Assembly (NCBI GenBank): GCA_033063855.1
Contig: CP093829.1
Location: 14,539,537 to 14,603,536, forward strand
Length of the DNA stretch: 64,000 bases
Direction: 5' to 3'
Source: Smittia aterrima
Taxonomy: Eukaryota > Arthropoda > Insecta > Diptera > Chironomidae
In this document: piece by piece, positions 52,658 through 64,000 of the stretch
Position numbering within the stretch: the stretch's first letter is position 1
Layout of the letters: every line of letters starts with the position of its first letter
The notes under the pieces: generated by a model
The model's input: the letters and a program-made list of their open reading frames with translations, nothing else
Told to the model about the DNA's origin: nothing
Database searches by the model: none
Position numbers and translations under genes: made by a program

Positions 52658-53665
52658 AGATTTTCCATCGCGGCGCGAAAACGAAATCAATTTATGAGCC
52701 TGTCTGATAGAATGTAGAACGCCCGAGGCTTTTGTGATTCAGAAAATTATTTGTTTTTGCACTAATACACATTTTATATTATCAAAAGAAGATAAAACAA
52801 ATATCATTGAACCTTGTAGTTGAGTACTTAAAGAATAAAAACCAACCAACAAACAACACAAACAGTAAAATACGCAAATCAACATTTTGATGACGAACTA
52901 ACTGAGTTTAAACATTTTTTTATTGAAATATCCTTCGAGGAATGAAGAGTTAAATTAACAGCACTAGACTTAGATAATCTATCTTTGATTTGACGATTGG
53001 ACTAATCGATGTCAGACACAAATATTTGTAGACTTTCTGTAAATTGAGATGCGAGTTCTCCGCTTCTGAACGATTGATAGGCTTAAGACGATTCTATCCA
53101 ACAAAACAAAAATAAATCATCGCGGACGTTGATAAATTATGTAATTTTATTAGAAATTTTCTAACATTCCTTTGTAATGCAGTAGCTTCTTGCCAGGACG
53201 CACAAAACACTTAAGAGAGGGGAAGCTGTCATTCATTGATTGTGCCATTTAAAGGAAATAATTCGAGAATATTTCGCCACACGCAAAACTGCTTGGCATG
53301 TTCAGCTTAATTTGATCCAGTTTCGAGAAATTGTATTCGCTAGTCCTGAAGCAGAAAGATTTGAACTGTATTAGAGCAAAATTTCATAAATTTTGATAAA
53401 TTTTTCGTGCAAGAAAATCTATGCAAGAATTTAAATTATCGCAAAAACGGAATTTTGTAACAAAACTTTTTTTGTCAACAGTAATAAAGTGAAAACTGGA
53501 GTAAAATTATTTTTCTTTCATTTTTCTTACATTTCAGGAAAAACACTTAGAAATAAGGCACTCTAATACAACTTTGATGATGACGTAGAATATTTTTATT
53601 TTCTTATCTTTGTTTTGATTCTTCAGTCGAGTAGATTTCGCCGGAGTTTTCACAAGAAAATTGAG
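52658..53665. other. Gene D 3' UTR and spacer to T3dh
   Basis: A poly(A) signal AATAAA lies at 52834-52839, 177 bp after the gene D stop. The rest, about 800 bp, must hold the T3dh promoter and 5' UTR. No further gene was seen. Confidence 0.6.
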
Positions 53666-55151
53666 ATGAATTCAAGAAAACGAATAGTTGATTTAATGTT
53701 GGCCGTCAACAAAGCTTCGTGAGTTCTTAAAGATATTCTTCAATCTTGTGACTAATCAGAAAATACCGAATTCAGTTGTAAATGTCCATCGCACTCATTT
53801 GGCCTTGAAGCTTCTTGTGGCAAAGAAACGGCTTTCGAGATGTCCAACTCAGCGGTTCGTTTTGGTCCTGGTGTGTCAAAAGAGTTGGGAATGGACGTGA
53901 AGAACCTGGGATTAAAGAATATTTGCCTGGTAGTTGACAAGAACATCGCGGATTTGCCGTCGGTACGAACAGCTTTTGACTCACTCGCAAAACAACAAAT
54001 AGATTACGAAGTCTTTGACAATATTAGAGTTGAACCAACTCATGTAAGCATGAGCGAAGCTGTTGATTTTGCTCGCTCAAGGCAATTTGATGGTTTCGTG
54101 GCTATTGGCGGTTTGTACTGTTAGAAATATTTATGTTTTATGAAAATCGACGAGATCTTTCTCAGGTGGTTCAACAATCGATACAGCAAAAGTAGCAAAT
54201 CTGTACGCGAGTGATCCAACTGCTGAGTTCCTTGATTATGTCAATGCGCCGATAGGGAAAGCTAAGCCAATCGAAGTGAAACTCAAACCATTCATTGCTC
54301 TTCCTACAACAGCAGGAACAGGAAGTGAAGCTACTGGGATCGCAATTTTTGATTATAAACCAATGAAAGTGAAAACAGGAATTTCTTACAAAGCTTTGAA
54401 GCCTTCGTTAGCTCTTGTTGATCCTCTGCACACTTTGTCGCTACCAAAGAAGGTTGCAGCTTTTGCTGGATTTGATGTCTTTTGCCATGCTCTTGAGAGC
54501 TTCACTGCAATCCAATATACAGAGAGAGCAGCTCCAACGAATCCGAATCTTCGTCCACCATACCAAGGAAGCAATCCGATTTCAGATATTTGGGCGAAAT
54601 ATGCTTTGCAAACAATCAAAGAAAACTTTAAGCGAGCAGTCTTTAATCAAGACGATCTAGAAGCAAGAGGTAAAATGCATTTGGCTTCAACAATCGCTGG
54701 TGTTGGCTTTGGTAGCGCAGGAGTACATCTATGTCATGGCTTGTCGTATGCAATCTCGGGTCTTGTTAGAGATTTTATTCCTGGCGATTACTCGAACGAT
54801 CATCCCATCATTCCTCATGGTCTTTCAGTGGTCATGACAGCTCCAGCTGTCTTTGAATTCCTCGGCCAGTCTTGTCCTGAACGTCATCTCGAAGCAGCAC
54901 AGCTTTTAGGCGCCGACATCACAAATGCAAAAAGAGCTGATGCCGGAATAATTTTAGCTGACGAAGTTCGTAAATACATGAATGCAATTGGAATCGAAAA
55001 CGGTTTGAATTCTCTTGGATTCACCTCGTCAGACATTGAAGCTTTGGTAGAAGGATCATTACCACAAGAACGAGTAAATAAAATGGCACCTAGAGAACAA
55101 TCTAAAGAAGACCTGGCTCGTCTATTCGAGAAGTCAATGAAAATTTATTGA
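53666..55151 (+). CDS. T3dh: Hydroxyacid-oxoacid transhydrogenase, type III (iron-dependent) alcohol dehydrogenase (457 aa)
   Basis: The exons are 53666-53718, 53776-54110 and 54166-55151; introns are 57 and 55 bp. The protein matches the ADHFE1/T3dh family: a CKCPSHS motif near residue 19, AVRFGPGVSKELG, the nucleotide-binding AIGGGSTID (about 127-135) and LPTTAGTGSEAT. Metal ligands expected in this family are visible as Asp233 and His237 (GFDVFCHALE), His320 (LCHGLSYAI) and His347 (PHGLSVV). The enzyme oxidises 4-hydroxybutyrate to succinic semialdehyde while reducing 2-oxoglutarate to 2-hydroxyglutarate in mitochondria. The basic N-terminus (MNSRKRIVDLMLAVNK) fits a mitochondrial presequence. 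Length is close to human ADHFE1 (about 467). In exon 1, an alternative acceptor at 53759 would destroy the conserved Cys motif, so 53775 was chosen. All key residues are present. Confidence 0.93.
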
Positions 55152-57393
55152 ACCTTTCATTATCAAACTTTTTGTTACAAAATATTGTTCAGACATAAAA
55201 ATTATTGGGCAATTAGATCAATTTCATTCTAACTGGGTTATCGGCAAAGCTGATATTTATTTCCTATTTTTTTTATTTTCGAGATGAGATTAAATAAAAA
55301 AGAATTATTAAAAGGTCGAAGCTTTTTCAAAAGTCGAAGCTTATGCTGGTCAGAAATATTTTATGCTAATGTGTCAGTGAGCAGAGAGAGAAGGATTGCA
55401 GTCAAATTATTGTTTTGTCTCTCATATTGAGAATCAAACAATTTTCGTCGATCACTGAGCGAGCAAGTCTTTCTCAACATTAATTGTAGGTAGCATAAAC
55501 ATTATCAGTAACTCACCATGAACTTCAACGCTTCATTGAGCGTCGTGAGCGAGAAAAGAATCGCTCACATACACAGATGTACTCAATCAAGCTTAATTCA
55601 ACAAAACAAATATTTTTTGAAATGTGTAACAGAAAATTTTCTTAATCAAACGAATTTCGTCTCTCGACGTGGACAGATCGGCACAGGAAAATTTCCTGAA
55701 AAGTTTCTCAAAAAGTTTTAGGCAAAACTCGGACAAAACGACCAATGATTCATAAAAAATAAAAAAATAAGTTCTTTGTGATAAGAAAACAGTTTTCTCA
55801 ATTGATAAGACAAAAGATTATTGTGCAAACATTTGTGAAAAAAATAATTCATCAAAGAGACAGTTTTTTCAGTTCGTGATGATCTAATTTGGTGCAGCGA
55901 ACTTAAATTGATCCAATTAATTAACGAGTGGTTGTTACTTCGCATCGTCGTTTAAAGAAGAGCTCGTAAGCTTAAGAAATTGGGGAAACTCGTGATCGAT
56001 TTATTTACGGCGCTTTAAAATTATTTACTCAATAAATTTGAGAAATCATCAAAAATTTGAACTATTTATGTAAGTGAAACTAAATATTTTGCTTTCCCAT
56101 TAGAGTTTTGAGTCAGCCGTCCTCAATTTGCAATTAAAACCAATTGCAATTAGTGAAAATACTTTTTGACATTAAAGCTGTATTAGGCAATAACTAACTA
56201 GTTTGAGAATTTCGGCTTCGTCTTTCAAAGTGGAAAGAAAACATTTTGAGAACCAAATAGCGTCAGACGAGACGACAAACGAAAGCTCAAATTGCATTTC
56301 ACTCATTTATTTCAATTACGTTCACTGACGAGAACATCGAAGCATTTCACGGATCACGTTATGTTTGAGTTATGAATTTCCACAAAGTTTGATTCGTCAT
56401 CGACAGTGTTAAATAACGAACAATAGAAACTTACAATTTATCTCCAACAAATGACAATAAATTCTTCAATGAAACTCCAATAAATCAATTGGAAAACTCG
56501 CAGCGAGAAACTTCAAAAACTTTGTTCAATCAAGGGCAGTCTCGGGAGAGAAACTTGCATCATATAATTTCATTTTTTTTGCCGAATTTTCTGCGGTTTC
56601 AGAATCTTACGAGATCAATCAACTTGAAATGCCAATGTAGCGGAATTGGATCAGTGCGCGCGATATCAATTGTTTCATCATTGAACATCACTTGCGATCG
56701 CAACCAACTAATCATGTGTCAAACAACAACAGAAAAACTTCCATTGTAATCGATTCTAATCAAATTATCAACTGACGATCCCATCGCATGATCTATTGAT
56801 CTATTTTGAGCTCACGGTGGATCATCAGCAAACACATTTGCATAATAATGCACTGTGTTGGGTTCAAGCTTCACCAAACAATTGATTTAAAGCAAGAAGC
56901 TGCCGCATTGATCCATGTCGCGTTTATCTAAATTCGATTCTTTTTTAAAGGGAAAATGTTAATTTAATTAAAAATCGATTTAAGAGCATAACAATTTTTG
57001 GCTCGGTTGTCCAGCTTGGCGGTCTTTTGATATTTAAGCTCTGCTGAAAGCGATTAAAATCGAACTCAAATTACATTTCATTCATATTTCGTGAGAATCA
57101 GATGATACGCGAAAAATTCTTAAAAGTTCATCTTACAATGACTCCAACCAACTGTTCAAGTAATAAGATTCTTATTAAGAGCCTTCGAAATTTCAAAACA
57201 AATCTGAGAACGTGTGATTTTTCTTTCACTTGATGTCACGTTATCAAGAGATTCTCTGGAAAGGTCAAATTGAAGTCAGTTCATGATTTATTTCTAAAAT
57301 TTCTCGAGCTGCATTTAATTACAATTTTCACGATAGACTAGTCATGATTGTGAAGTTCATCATAGCAATTTTCTTTTTAGACAATCATTAAAC
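55152..57393. other. T3dh 3' UTR and intergenic spacer (2.2 kb)
   Basis: An AATAAA at 55293-55298 is a likely T3dh poly(A) signal. The rest is AT-rich and without recognisable coding sequence. The short frames at 55518-55721 and 56489-56749 have no identifiable features. Confidence 0.55.
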
Positions 57394-58695
57394 ATGAATC
57401 GCTTTGCATTTTGGATGTTTTTCGTTGTTTTATGCATCTCAACAAGATCGAGTATCGGAATCGCAGACTTAAATAAGCCGCCAAAGCATTGTATCATGGA
57501 GCGAGCACACAGGATGGTCGGCTACAATTGTGCGAAACTGGAGCTTCGAGCTATTCCGACATATCTAAAATCATCGACCGAGGTGAGTGCAAGTTCTGCA
57601 AAAAAGTTCAATATCGTTCCCACACACAAATACGCGACGGCTTCCCCACTCGATTTAAATTGAAGTTAATTAGTTTAAATTGGTTGGAAGCAAGCTTTGC
57701 GTTGAGTGGAGACGTTTCTTTCTAACTGACTCATGAGATTCTTCACTTTATGTTCTTACTCAGGTTTTAGATTTGTCCCAAAACAGAATACGAGAATTGA
57801 AACGCGAATCGTTTTCTTCGCTGACCGATATGAGATTTCTTTATCTTTTCGACAACATGATTAATCACATTGAAGACGATTCATTTGCTCAACTGACAAG
57901 CCTTGAAGCGTTGGACTTATCAGGAAATGGACTTTTAGATGTTCCACCGGAGATTTTTAATCTTCCATTTCTAAGAAATCTTTACATCGCTGATAATTCA
58001 TTCGGGGATCGAGGATTCGAGACGTTGCAAAAGCTTGAGAAGCCGCTAAAAGCTCCATTAAAGATTCTCAGCATTGCAAACAACAGATTAAACAAAATTC
58101 CTGATTTTGGAATTCTTCCAGAGCTCTACAAACTGAATTTGAGCTCCAACGTCATGAGAGATTTGACACCTCAGCAATTCTCGCCGTTTTGCAACGTTAA
58201 AGAGATCGACCTGAACAATACGGCAATGGAGAAATGTCGTTGCGAGGAGGTAACAAGATTTTTATTCAGAAAACGTGAAGCTTACTTGCTCTCGTCATTT
58301 TATTGCGACGCGATGTCATCAGGTAAATAATTTATCTCTTTCAATCATCTTGATAAACAACTTTTATATTTTTAGAATGCAAGATCGATCCAAATGTTAC
58401 TTTTGTTGAAACTAAAGACTATCAAGTTTGTATGAACATTCGAAAAGAGGTGGTTGAACATAAGAAAGCTCAGCTGACGTGGGGCATTATCGCAATCTGT
58501 GTCGTTTGTTTCCTCGTCTTCTTCATCGGTTGCCTTTATTGTTTGCACAAACGAAACGTCAGACAAATTAGCAGAAAAACAAAAATCAACAATCAAAACG
58601 TGAAAACAATCAAAGCCCAGCAACTCGATCCGGCTGAAGAGTCAACTGTCAATGCAAGTCCGCAGAAATTACTTATTAAGAGATCAGACGTTTAA
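57394..58695 (+). CDS. Small LRR type I transmembrane protein E (355 aa)
   Basis: The exons are 57394-57582, 57764-58322 and 58376-58695; introns are 181 and 53 bp. A signal peptide (FAFWMFFVVLCISTRSS) is followed by a short Cys pair (C..YNC) in place of a full LRR N-cap. About six LRRs follow (VLDLSQNRIREL, FLYLFDNMINHI, ALDLSGNGLLDV, ILSIANNRLNKI, KLNLSSNVMRDL). The C-cap is Cys-containing (CRCEEVTRFLF..FYC..C..C), a membrane span covers about 285-307 (GIIAICVVCFLVFFIGCLYC), and the tail is about 48 residues, Lys/Asn-rich. No signalling domain is seen. It is probably a small cell-surface LRR receptor or co-receptor; no orthologue is named. It converges with Upf3. Confidence 0.85.
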
Positions 58696-58726
58696 GAAAA
58701 TAAGAAAATATTGTTGGTCTCTCTGT

Positions 58727-58732
58727 TTTATT
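58727..58732 (-). terminator. Candidate Upf3 poly(A) signal, inside the gene E 3' UTR
   Basis: TTTATT on the + strand gives AATAAA on the minus strand, 126 bp past the Upf3 stop. Gene E has its own AATAAA at 58829-58834, so the two convergent transcripts would overlap by roughly 130 bp. Confidence 0.45.
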
Positions 58733-58828
58733 ATTTTAGGTTTTCATTCCTCACCGAACCAAAGAAATCTCATTAATTAAATTCAGAATGCACGAATGGA
58801 ATGAAAGACTTGAATTGGCGAATTGAGA

Positions 58829-58834
58829 AATAAA
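58829..58834 (+). terminator. Poly(A) signal of LRR gene E
   Basis: AATAAA lies 134 bp after the gene E stop and only 24 bp from the Upf3 stop codon on the other strand. Confidence 0.55.
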
Positions 58835-58857
58835 GTTTTTATCAATGATCACGAAAT

Positions 58858-60567
58858 TTAATCTTTAACAATTTTTGATTCAGATTCCGTTGATTCTTGA
58901 ATTTCCAATTTCTCCATATTTTCTACAATATTCTTCCCAGATTCTAATTTGTCAGCAATGCTTTCCTGACTGTTCTTACATGACGTTTTCTTCTTTCTTG
59001 AAGTCTCATCCCTTGAGTTCTTTCTTGAAGTCTCGTCCCTTGAGTTTTTACGTGAATTCTTCACATCGCCACGACGATCACGTTTCTCGTTTTTACGCTC
59101 AGTGTCGGACTTCTTACGACTCGTCTCTGAGTCATCAGATGATTTCGAATTCTCCGGCTTAGAATCGTCTTGACGACGTTTAGGCTGGTAAAATTGAAGA
59201 GTGGGTCTGTCTTTATTCTTAATCTGACGTTGAGCCCGTTCATCTGCTTCTCTTGCTCGACGCTCTCTATTTTCTTGAACTTTTCTGATGCGAGCTTCTT
59301 TAGCTTCTTGCCTAGCTTGATCTGATAGCTGGTCCTTCGCTATTTTTGGCTCTTTCGATTTTTCAGAAGTATCAGCGACTTTTTCTTCTTTAATTGTAGA
59401 TTCTTCTTGCTTTTGGAAATGAGAGTTGTCCTCTGGCTTTTCTTGACGAGCTTTTCGCAATGCACTGTAACGCTTAGTTTCTAATTTAGCTGGAGCATCT
59501 TTCTTTGGCTCTTTAGCTGGAACATCTCTTGATGCCTCAGACTTCTCCGTTAACTGCTTCGAATCATCTTTAGCTTTCTCCTGATTTCTTTGCTCACGAT
59601 CCGCGATGCGCTTTTCTTTTCGTCGAACAATTCGATCAGCTTTCATCTTTTCTTTTTTGTCAAGACGCTCCTGTAGAACTTCTGTAGGCACTTCCTTCCT
59701 AACTTTAGGCTCAACTTTAGGATCTTTCTTTCGATCATTACGACCCAATCGCGAAGGAACTGTTCGAACCGTAATTCCATCCTCAGTAGTTGACTCTTCC
59801 TTCACTTCTTTGATGGCTTCTGGAACGTTCTTAGCAATTTGGATCTTCTTCTTTTGCTTTTCATCGTCTCGATTCTTTCGTTTTTCTTCAACTTTTTTTC
59901 GCTGCAACAGAATTATTAAAAATCTTTGAATAATTCTTTAAATTAAGTTAATTTACCTTTGCATCACGCTTCTCTTGATTTTTAGCAGATAAGAATTCAA
60001 TCAAAGGTGTAGTCGTAACCTTTTTGTCGTCCTTAATTTGATAGCTGTATTCAATTCTTGTGATTTCGGTTTTGTTATTTTCGGCTTCTTCTTCTTTTTT
60101 AAGATTTTCCAAAAATGTAATGAAATGCTGTTCACTTTCGATCGTACCAAGATTTTTATCTTTCTTTCGTGCTCTCGATTTGGGAATTCCTTGAAATGCT
60201 GCGTATTCAACAATAGCAGAATACTCAGACCCGCGAATTGTGTCGACAAAGACGTAGCCATCGAACTTATCTTTGAATATGAAGATCTTGAAGGAAATGT
60301 AAATAAGAGTTTGTTTGAAACATTCAATGATTAACTTACGTCTTCCTCGTTCTTGAACTCGATATAAGCCCGCGAAGTTGCTTCTGATCCTAGTGTCCAA
60401 TCTGCAGGACAAAAATATAATTCGTTGTAATCGGGAAGTGGCGAAACAATCTCCGTAAAGGCTTCAGCGTTCAAGTTCGGCGGCAATTTCCGAATGACCA
60501 CTTTATTAAGAAAGCTTTTAGCTCTCTTATGGGGCTTTTCCTGCTTCTCTTCTTGACTTTCAGTCAT
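58858..60567 (-). CDS. Upf3: UPF3, nonsense-mediated mRNA decay factor (533 aa)
   Basis: The exons in transcription order are 60567-60340, 60286-59957 and 59901-58858; introns are 53 and 55 bp, all phase 0. Residues about 20-112 form the UPF3 RNP-type domain that binds UPF2 (VVIRKLPPNLN, AYIEFKNEED, FKDKFDGYVFVD, YSAIVEYAAFQ). A long Lys/Glu/Arg-rich low-complexity middle follows. The exon-junction-complex binding motif is clear at about 413-429 (KNKDRPTLQFYQPKRR), closely matching human UPF3B (NKDRPAMQLYQPG). The C-terminus has a tandem KNSRDETSR repeat. The protein links exon junction complexes to UPF1/UPF2 in mRNA surveillance and shuttles between nucleus and cytoplasm. It lies downstream of Ino80 on the same strand, with 413 bp between coding ends. 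The identity is secure; the first intron cuts the RNP domain at EED|IFIF. Confidence 0.92.
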
Positions 60568-60980
60568 TTTCAGCTATTTCGAATTTCGTGAATTTTCAAT
60601 AACAAGCGAATTCGCTTGGGCAAATTGATTTGAATTTTTTATGCAACTGAAAAAAAAGATGAATTTAGCTTAATTCTTCTAACTCACTAAAGTGCTAAGT
60701 TGTTAATTATTGATGGTCTAAAGAATGGTAACCACAAGAACTAAGCTTAATTGCCTCGATAAAAGTGTTTTAAAGAAACTGATCAGCTGATGCAATCAAA
60801 AAATGTTGGACACAAACTCAAGCTTTCAATCCCAGACTCTAAAATCTAAATTGTTTTCTTTTCTCAGCAATTAGCTCTCGACATGAAGACGCATCAAATA
60901 CGAGTTATTATTTGTATGACGATTGATTTATTTAACAGAAGTAGATTCTCAAATGGAATTTAAAAAAAGTTAGTAAATGT
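60568..60980 (-). other. Ino80 3' UTR and Upf3 promoter region
   Basis: About 410 bp separate the Ino80 stop from the Upf3 start. A minus-strand AATAAA (+ strand TTTATT, 60927-60932) lies 49 bp after the Ino80 stop, leaving about 350 bp for the Upf3 promoter and leader. No TATA box was seen; this fits a housekeeping promoter. Confidence 0.55.
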
Positions 60981-63900
60981 TCATTCAAATTGATGTTGAG
61001 GCTTTGGACTATCAACTATATTGGAGTTACGATGTGGTGGTAGGTTTCTGAATCCCTGATTACTTGGACCAGCTATCAGCTTTGATTTAGGACGTCCAGG
61101 GCCTCGTTTCGGCTGTTGAGGCTCTTGAGATGATGAAATATCTAAGATAGAATTAGTTATTCAACTGGAAAATGAATGAGTTGAATTTCTTACCGTCACG
61201 TTTCTTTCCGGTGCCTCTAGGTCGCCCTGGTCGTCTGTTGCCAGCTCTTTGAGCGTTTCGTTTTCTTGGCGGCTTTAAATCGCCGTAGATTGAACCGATC
61301 ATCTTGTCTACATCCCCCAAAAGTGCTTCACTACTCGAGTCATCGTCGTGTATCATGGACAAACTGCTGTTTACGATTTTACTTCCATGCGATTGTTCAC
61401 TAGCAGCAGGAGAAGGTGCTCCTGACTCAAGAAAAGCTAAGTCTTCAGCATCTAATAGCAAATCCAATTTTTGCTTCTTCGTTTCCTTAGTGAGTGTAAA
61501 ATTCTTGCGCTTTCGTATTGGTTGCTCTTTTTCAACTCGAACTGGTGTTCTTTCCTCCATTGGTTTGAAGTCGTCACATTTCTTCTGTCGATATTTCGTT
61601 TCGATTTCTTCGTCATCCAACAACAAAGATACTACTTCTTTAGGTTTCAGAGTATCTGGTTTGAAATTTCCTCCGCTGATGACCATTCTTTGAATCTCGC
61701 TTTTTTCACGTGCTCTTTGAAGAATTCGCTCTTCAATTGTACCCTTGCAAATGAGTCGGTAAACTGTTACCTGCTTTGTCTGACCCAATCGATGAGCTCG
61801 ATCCATTGCTTGTTGGTCAACCGTGGGATTCCAATCGGAATCGTAGAAAATGACCGTATCAGCTGCAGTTAAGTTGATTCCCAATCCACCAGCTCTCGTT
61901 GACAGCAGGAAACAGAAAATATCTTCACGAGCTTGGAAGTCAGCGACCATGTCTCGTCTTGCTGAGATTTTACTGCTCCCATCCAAACGCATGTAGCGAT
62001 GCTTTCTATGCCACATGTACTCTTCAAGAAGATCAATCATTTTTGTCATTTGCGAATAAATCAACACACGATGACCTTCAGTCTTAAGGCGAGTTAGCAA
62101 TAAATCGAGAACGAAAAGTTTTCCAGCGTCTGAGACGAGTGCTTGCTTATCAGGAATTGTTACAGTTGACCAGCCCGAATGAGGATGCATTACATTCACA
62201 GCATTATTTACGAGCTCCCAACCTTCGCTGCTGTCGCAGTGATCGAATCGCTTTTCTTCCCAAGCGGCTGCACGTGATTCAACATAAAGACGTTTTGCTG
62301 AACTTTGTATCTTTGGTGGCAGTTTGAAGAGGAACTTCGGCATCTCAGTTGGTTCACAAACAAGAGTTCGAGCCTCGCGAGGTGCATGCGGAAATTCAGG
62401 AATCAAAATAATATTATCGTCAGGCTTTTTTTCGACTGGAATTGTTGGAGATTTCATTGGTGACTTGATCAGTCTTGTCGGGGACTTCAAAGGAGTTAAT
62501 ACTTTAGTTGTGTGACGACTTCGAATTATTCGGTGGTCAGTAGTCTCTTGCATTGAACACATGAGTTGGTTTTTGAACGTATAAATTGAGCTTTCGCGAG
62601 CATTGTGACTTGTAAAGATTAAGTTTTGCAAAACACTGTTGACACTCAAATACGATTTGTTCAGTTTCTGGCTGACTGTTGGCTGCAACAACATGAATCT
62701 CTTATCCAATCCATCCCACCACTCATCACGATAGTTTAGAAGCTTTTCTTGCGTCTTTGATACGATAGTTTCCAACAAGAATGATAAAAGTCCACAAAGT
62801 GTTAACTTTTCGACTTCACCAGGGGAAAGATCAACGAATCGCAAGAATGAAAGGCCATCTGTCTCTGGTTCTTCTGGCAACATTCGTTTGAGAATGTTTT
62901 CTGCTTTGAAGATGCTGAACTTATTGAATAGCAAGTGGTTTTTGCTTGGAAGCGACTTGTTGATTCGCATCTCGTCAAAAACCAATCGTGGCATGTTGTA
63001 TTCAAGCTTCGGAAAGGAGAACGGAGACCGAATATCTCTTCGCTCGAATAACTCAGGATGGTTGCAGACTTTCCTGAACTGCATAACGAGATTCATAAGA
63101 TTCGAGGTGAAGTTTTTATCGGTTGTATGACCATCGCTTTGTCCAGTTGCTTTAAGAAGATCTTCAATTCGAATCTTTTTCTTCAGAGCCATGTATAAGA
63201 ACTTTTGGCGTGTTGTTAGAGGACAATAAGTCATGATCTCGATCTTATCGGAAAGCTCGTTTTCAACATCTTTTTTGATTCTTCGCAACATGAACGGTTT
63301 TAAAATCATATGAAGGCGTGAAATCTGCTTTTCATCAATTCCAGTTTTGTTTTCAGCATGACTTTCGATATCTTTAGAAAACCATTCGTTGAATTCATCG
63401 TGCGAATCGAAAAGTGTCGGCATGATAAAGTGAAGAAGCGCCCACAGTTCTGCCATTGAGTTTTGAATTGGTGTTCCACTTAGAAGCAATCGATTTCTGC
63501 AATTGAACCCAAGCAACAGCTTCCAACGAACACTTGATGTACTTTTGATTGCTTGAGCTTCATCCAAAACCATGTACTGCCACTTGATACGATTGAAGTA
63601 CTTATAATCAGACACAACAAGCTGATAACTTGTAATGACACAGTGGAAACTCGCATCCTTCGTGTGTAAATCTTTTTGATCCCAAAACTGACGAAGAATC
63701 TTTCGCTGATTTGGAGATCCCCAATATGGAACGACTTTAAAGTTTGGAACGAATTTTTGCATTTCTTGTTGCCAATTGTGTAATGTTGACGCTGGCGAGA
63801 TTATCAAAAATGGACCCCAAACGCCATAATTCTCAGCTACATGACATAAGAAGGCAATGGATTGAACTGTTTTACCCAGTCCCATTTCATCAGCCTAAAA

Positions 63901-64000
63901 GAAAAAATTATAAAAGTTCTTCATTGAACAAAATATTTCATCTTCTTACCAAAATTCCGCTTATTCCTTGGTCGTAGAGATGAGCAAGCCATGTCATGCC
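60981..64000 (-). CDS. Ino80: INO80 chromatin-remodelling ATPase, C-terminal ~970 residues (5' end off the window)
   Basis: The exons in transcription order are 64000-63950 (cut by the window edge), 63894-61194 and 61141-60981; introns are 55 and 52 bp. The first exon gives MTWLAHLYDQGISGIL. The second begins ADEMGLGKT, the Walker A motif of the SNF2 ATPase. Next come LDEAQAIKS (motif II), SGTPIQN and a long insertion between the two RecA lobes, which is typical of INO80. Lobe 2 follows with VLIYSQMTKMIDLLE, STRAGGLGIN and QQAMDRAHRLGQTKQ. The C-terminus is Lys-rich with AT-hook-like RRPGRPRGTGKK, and the last small exon adds another (PKRGPGRPKSK) before a stop at 60981-60983. INO80 is the catalytic subunit of the nucleosome-sliding and H2A.Z-exchange complex in the nucleus. 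About the N-terminal half, including the HSA domain, is expected beyond 64000. Confidence 0.94.

Noticed and set aside
56860..56880. GGTTCAAGCTT, resembling a tRNA B box
   Set aside because: The following bases do not match the B-box end, and no A box or cloverleaf can be formed upstream.

Overview
The window is nuclear DNA from an insect, most likely a dipteran. The evidence is the gene set (a two-homeodomain dve gene, a windpipe-like proteoglycan, Upf3, Ino80 and an iron-dependent type III alcohol dehydrogenase) plus strongly AT-rich sequence and GT..AG introns of mostly 42-63 bp. The compact introns and base composition suggest a nematoceran midge (chironomid-like). That is inference; no species marker is visible. 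No tRNA, rRNA, transposon with coding capacity, CRISPR array or bacterial-type operon was seen.

Layout. 1-5509 (+): the 3' part of defective proventriculus (dve), with exons for the N-terminal ULD/compass domain and two K50 homeodomains; its first exon(s) are not visible. About 5.5-13.7 kb: non-coding. 13.7-20.0 kb (+): a tandem duplication of a leucine-rich-repeat (LRR) transmembrane gene. Copy A has 849 aa. Copy B has 503 aa; it lacks about 10 repeats and has a frameshifted tail. 20.8-22.9 kb (-): windpipe (wdp). 22.9-49.2 kb: a 26-kb interval without a recognisable gene, between the divergent wdp and LRR gene D. Both genes have a splice acceptor just before their start codon, so their promoters probably lie inside this interval. 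49.2-52.7 kb (+): LRR gene D, 1007 aa, with acidic stretches. 53.7-55.2 kb (+): T3dh. 57.4-58.7 kb (+): a small LRR transmembrane gene E. 58.9-60.6 kb (-): Upf3. 61.0-64.0 kb (-): the C-terminal half of Ino80, running off the right edge.

How the genes relate. Five of the nine genes encode single-pass membrane proteins with LRR ectodomains and no TIR or kinase domain, so the window is an LRR cell-surface gene cluster embedded among housekeeping genes (T3dh, Upf3, Ino80). The A/B pair is the most dynamic part. Its upstream regions, with a paired GATA motif at the same distance, and its ectodomain exons are nearly identical, but LRR number and cytoplasmic tail have changed. A dCTCF-like motif and a GC-rich palindrome lie between the duplicated pair and wdp. 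Exon boundaries were read by eye from GT/AG sites and reading frame, without transcript data.
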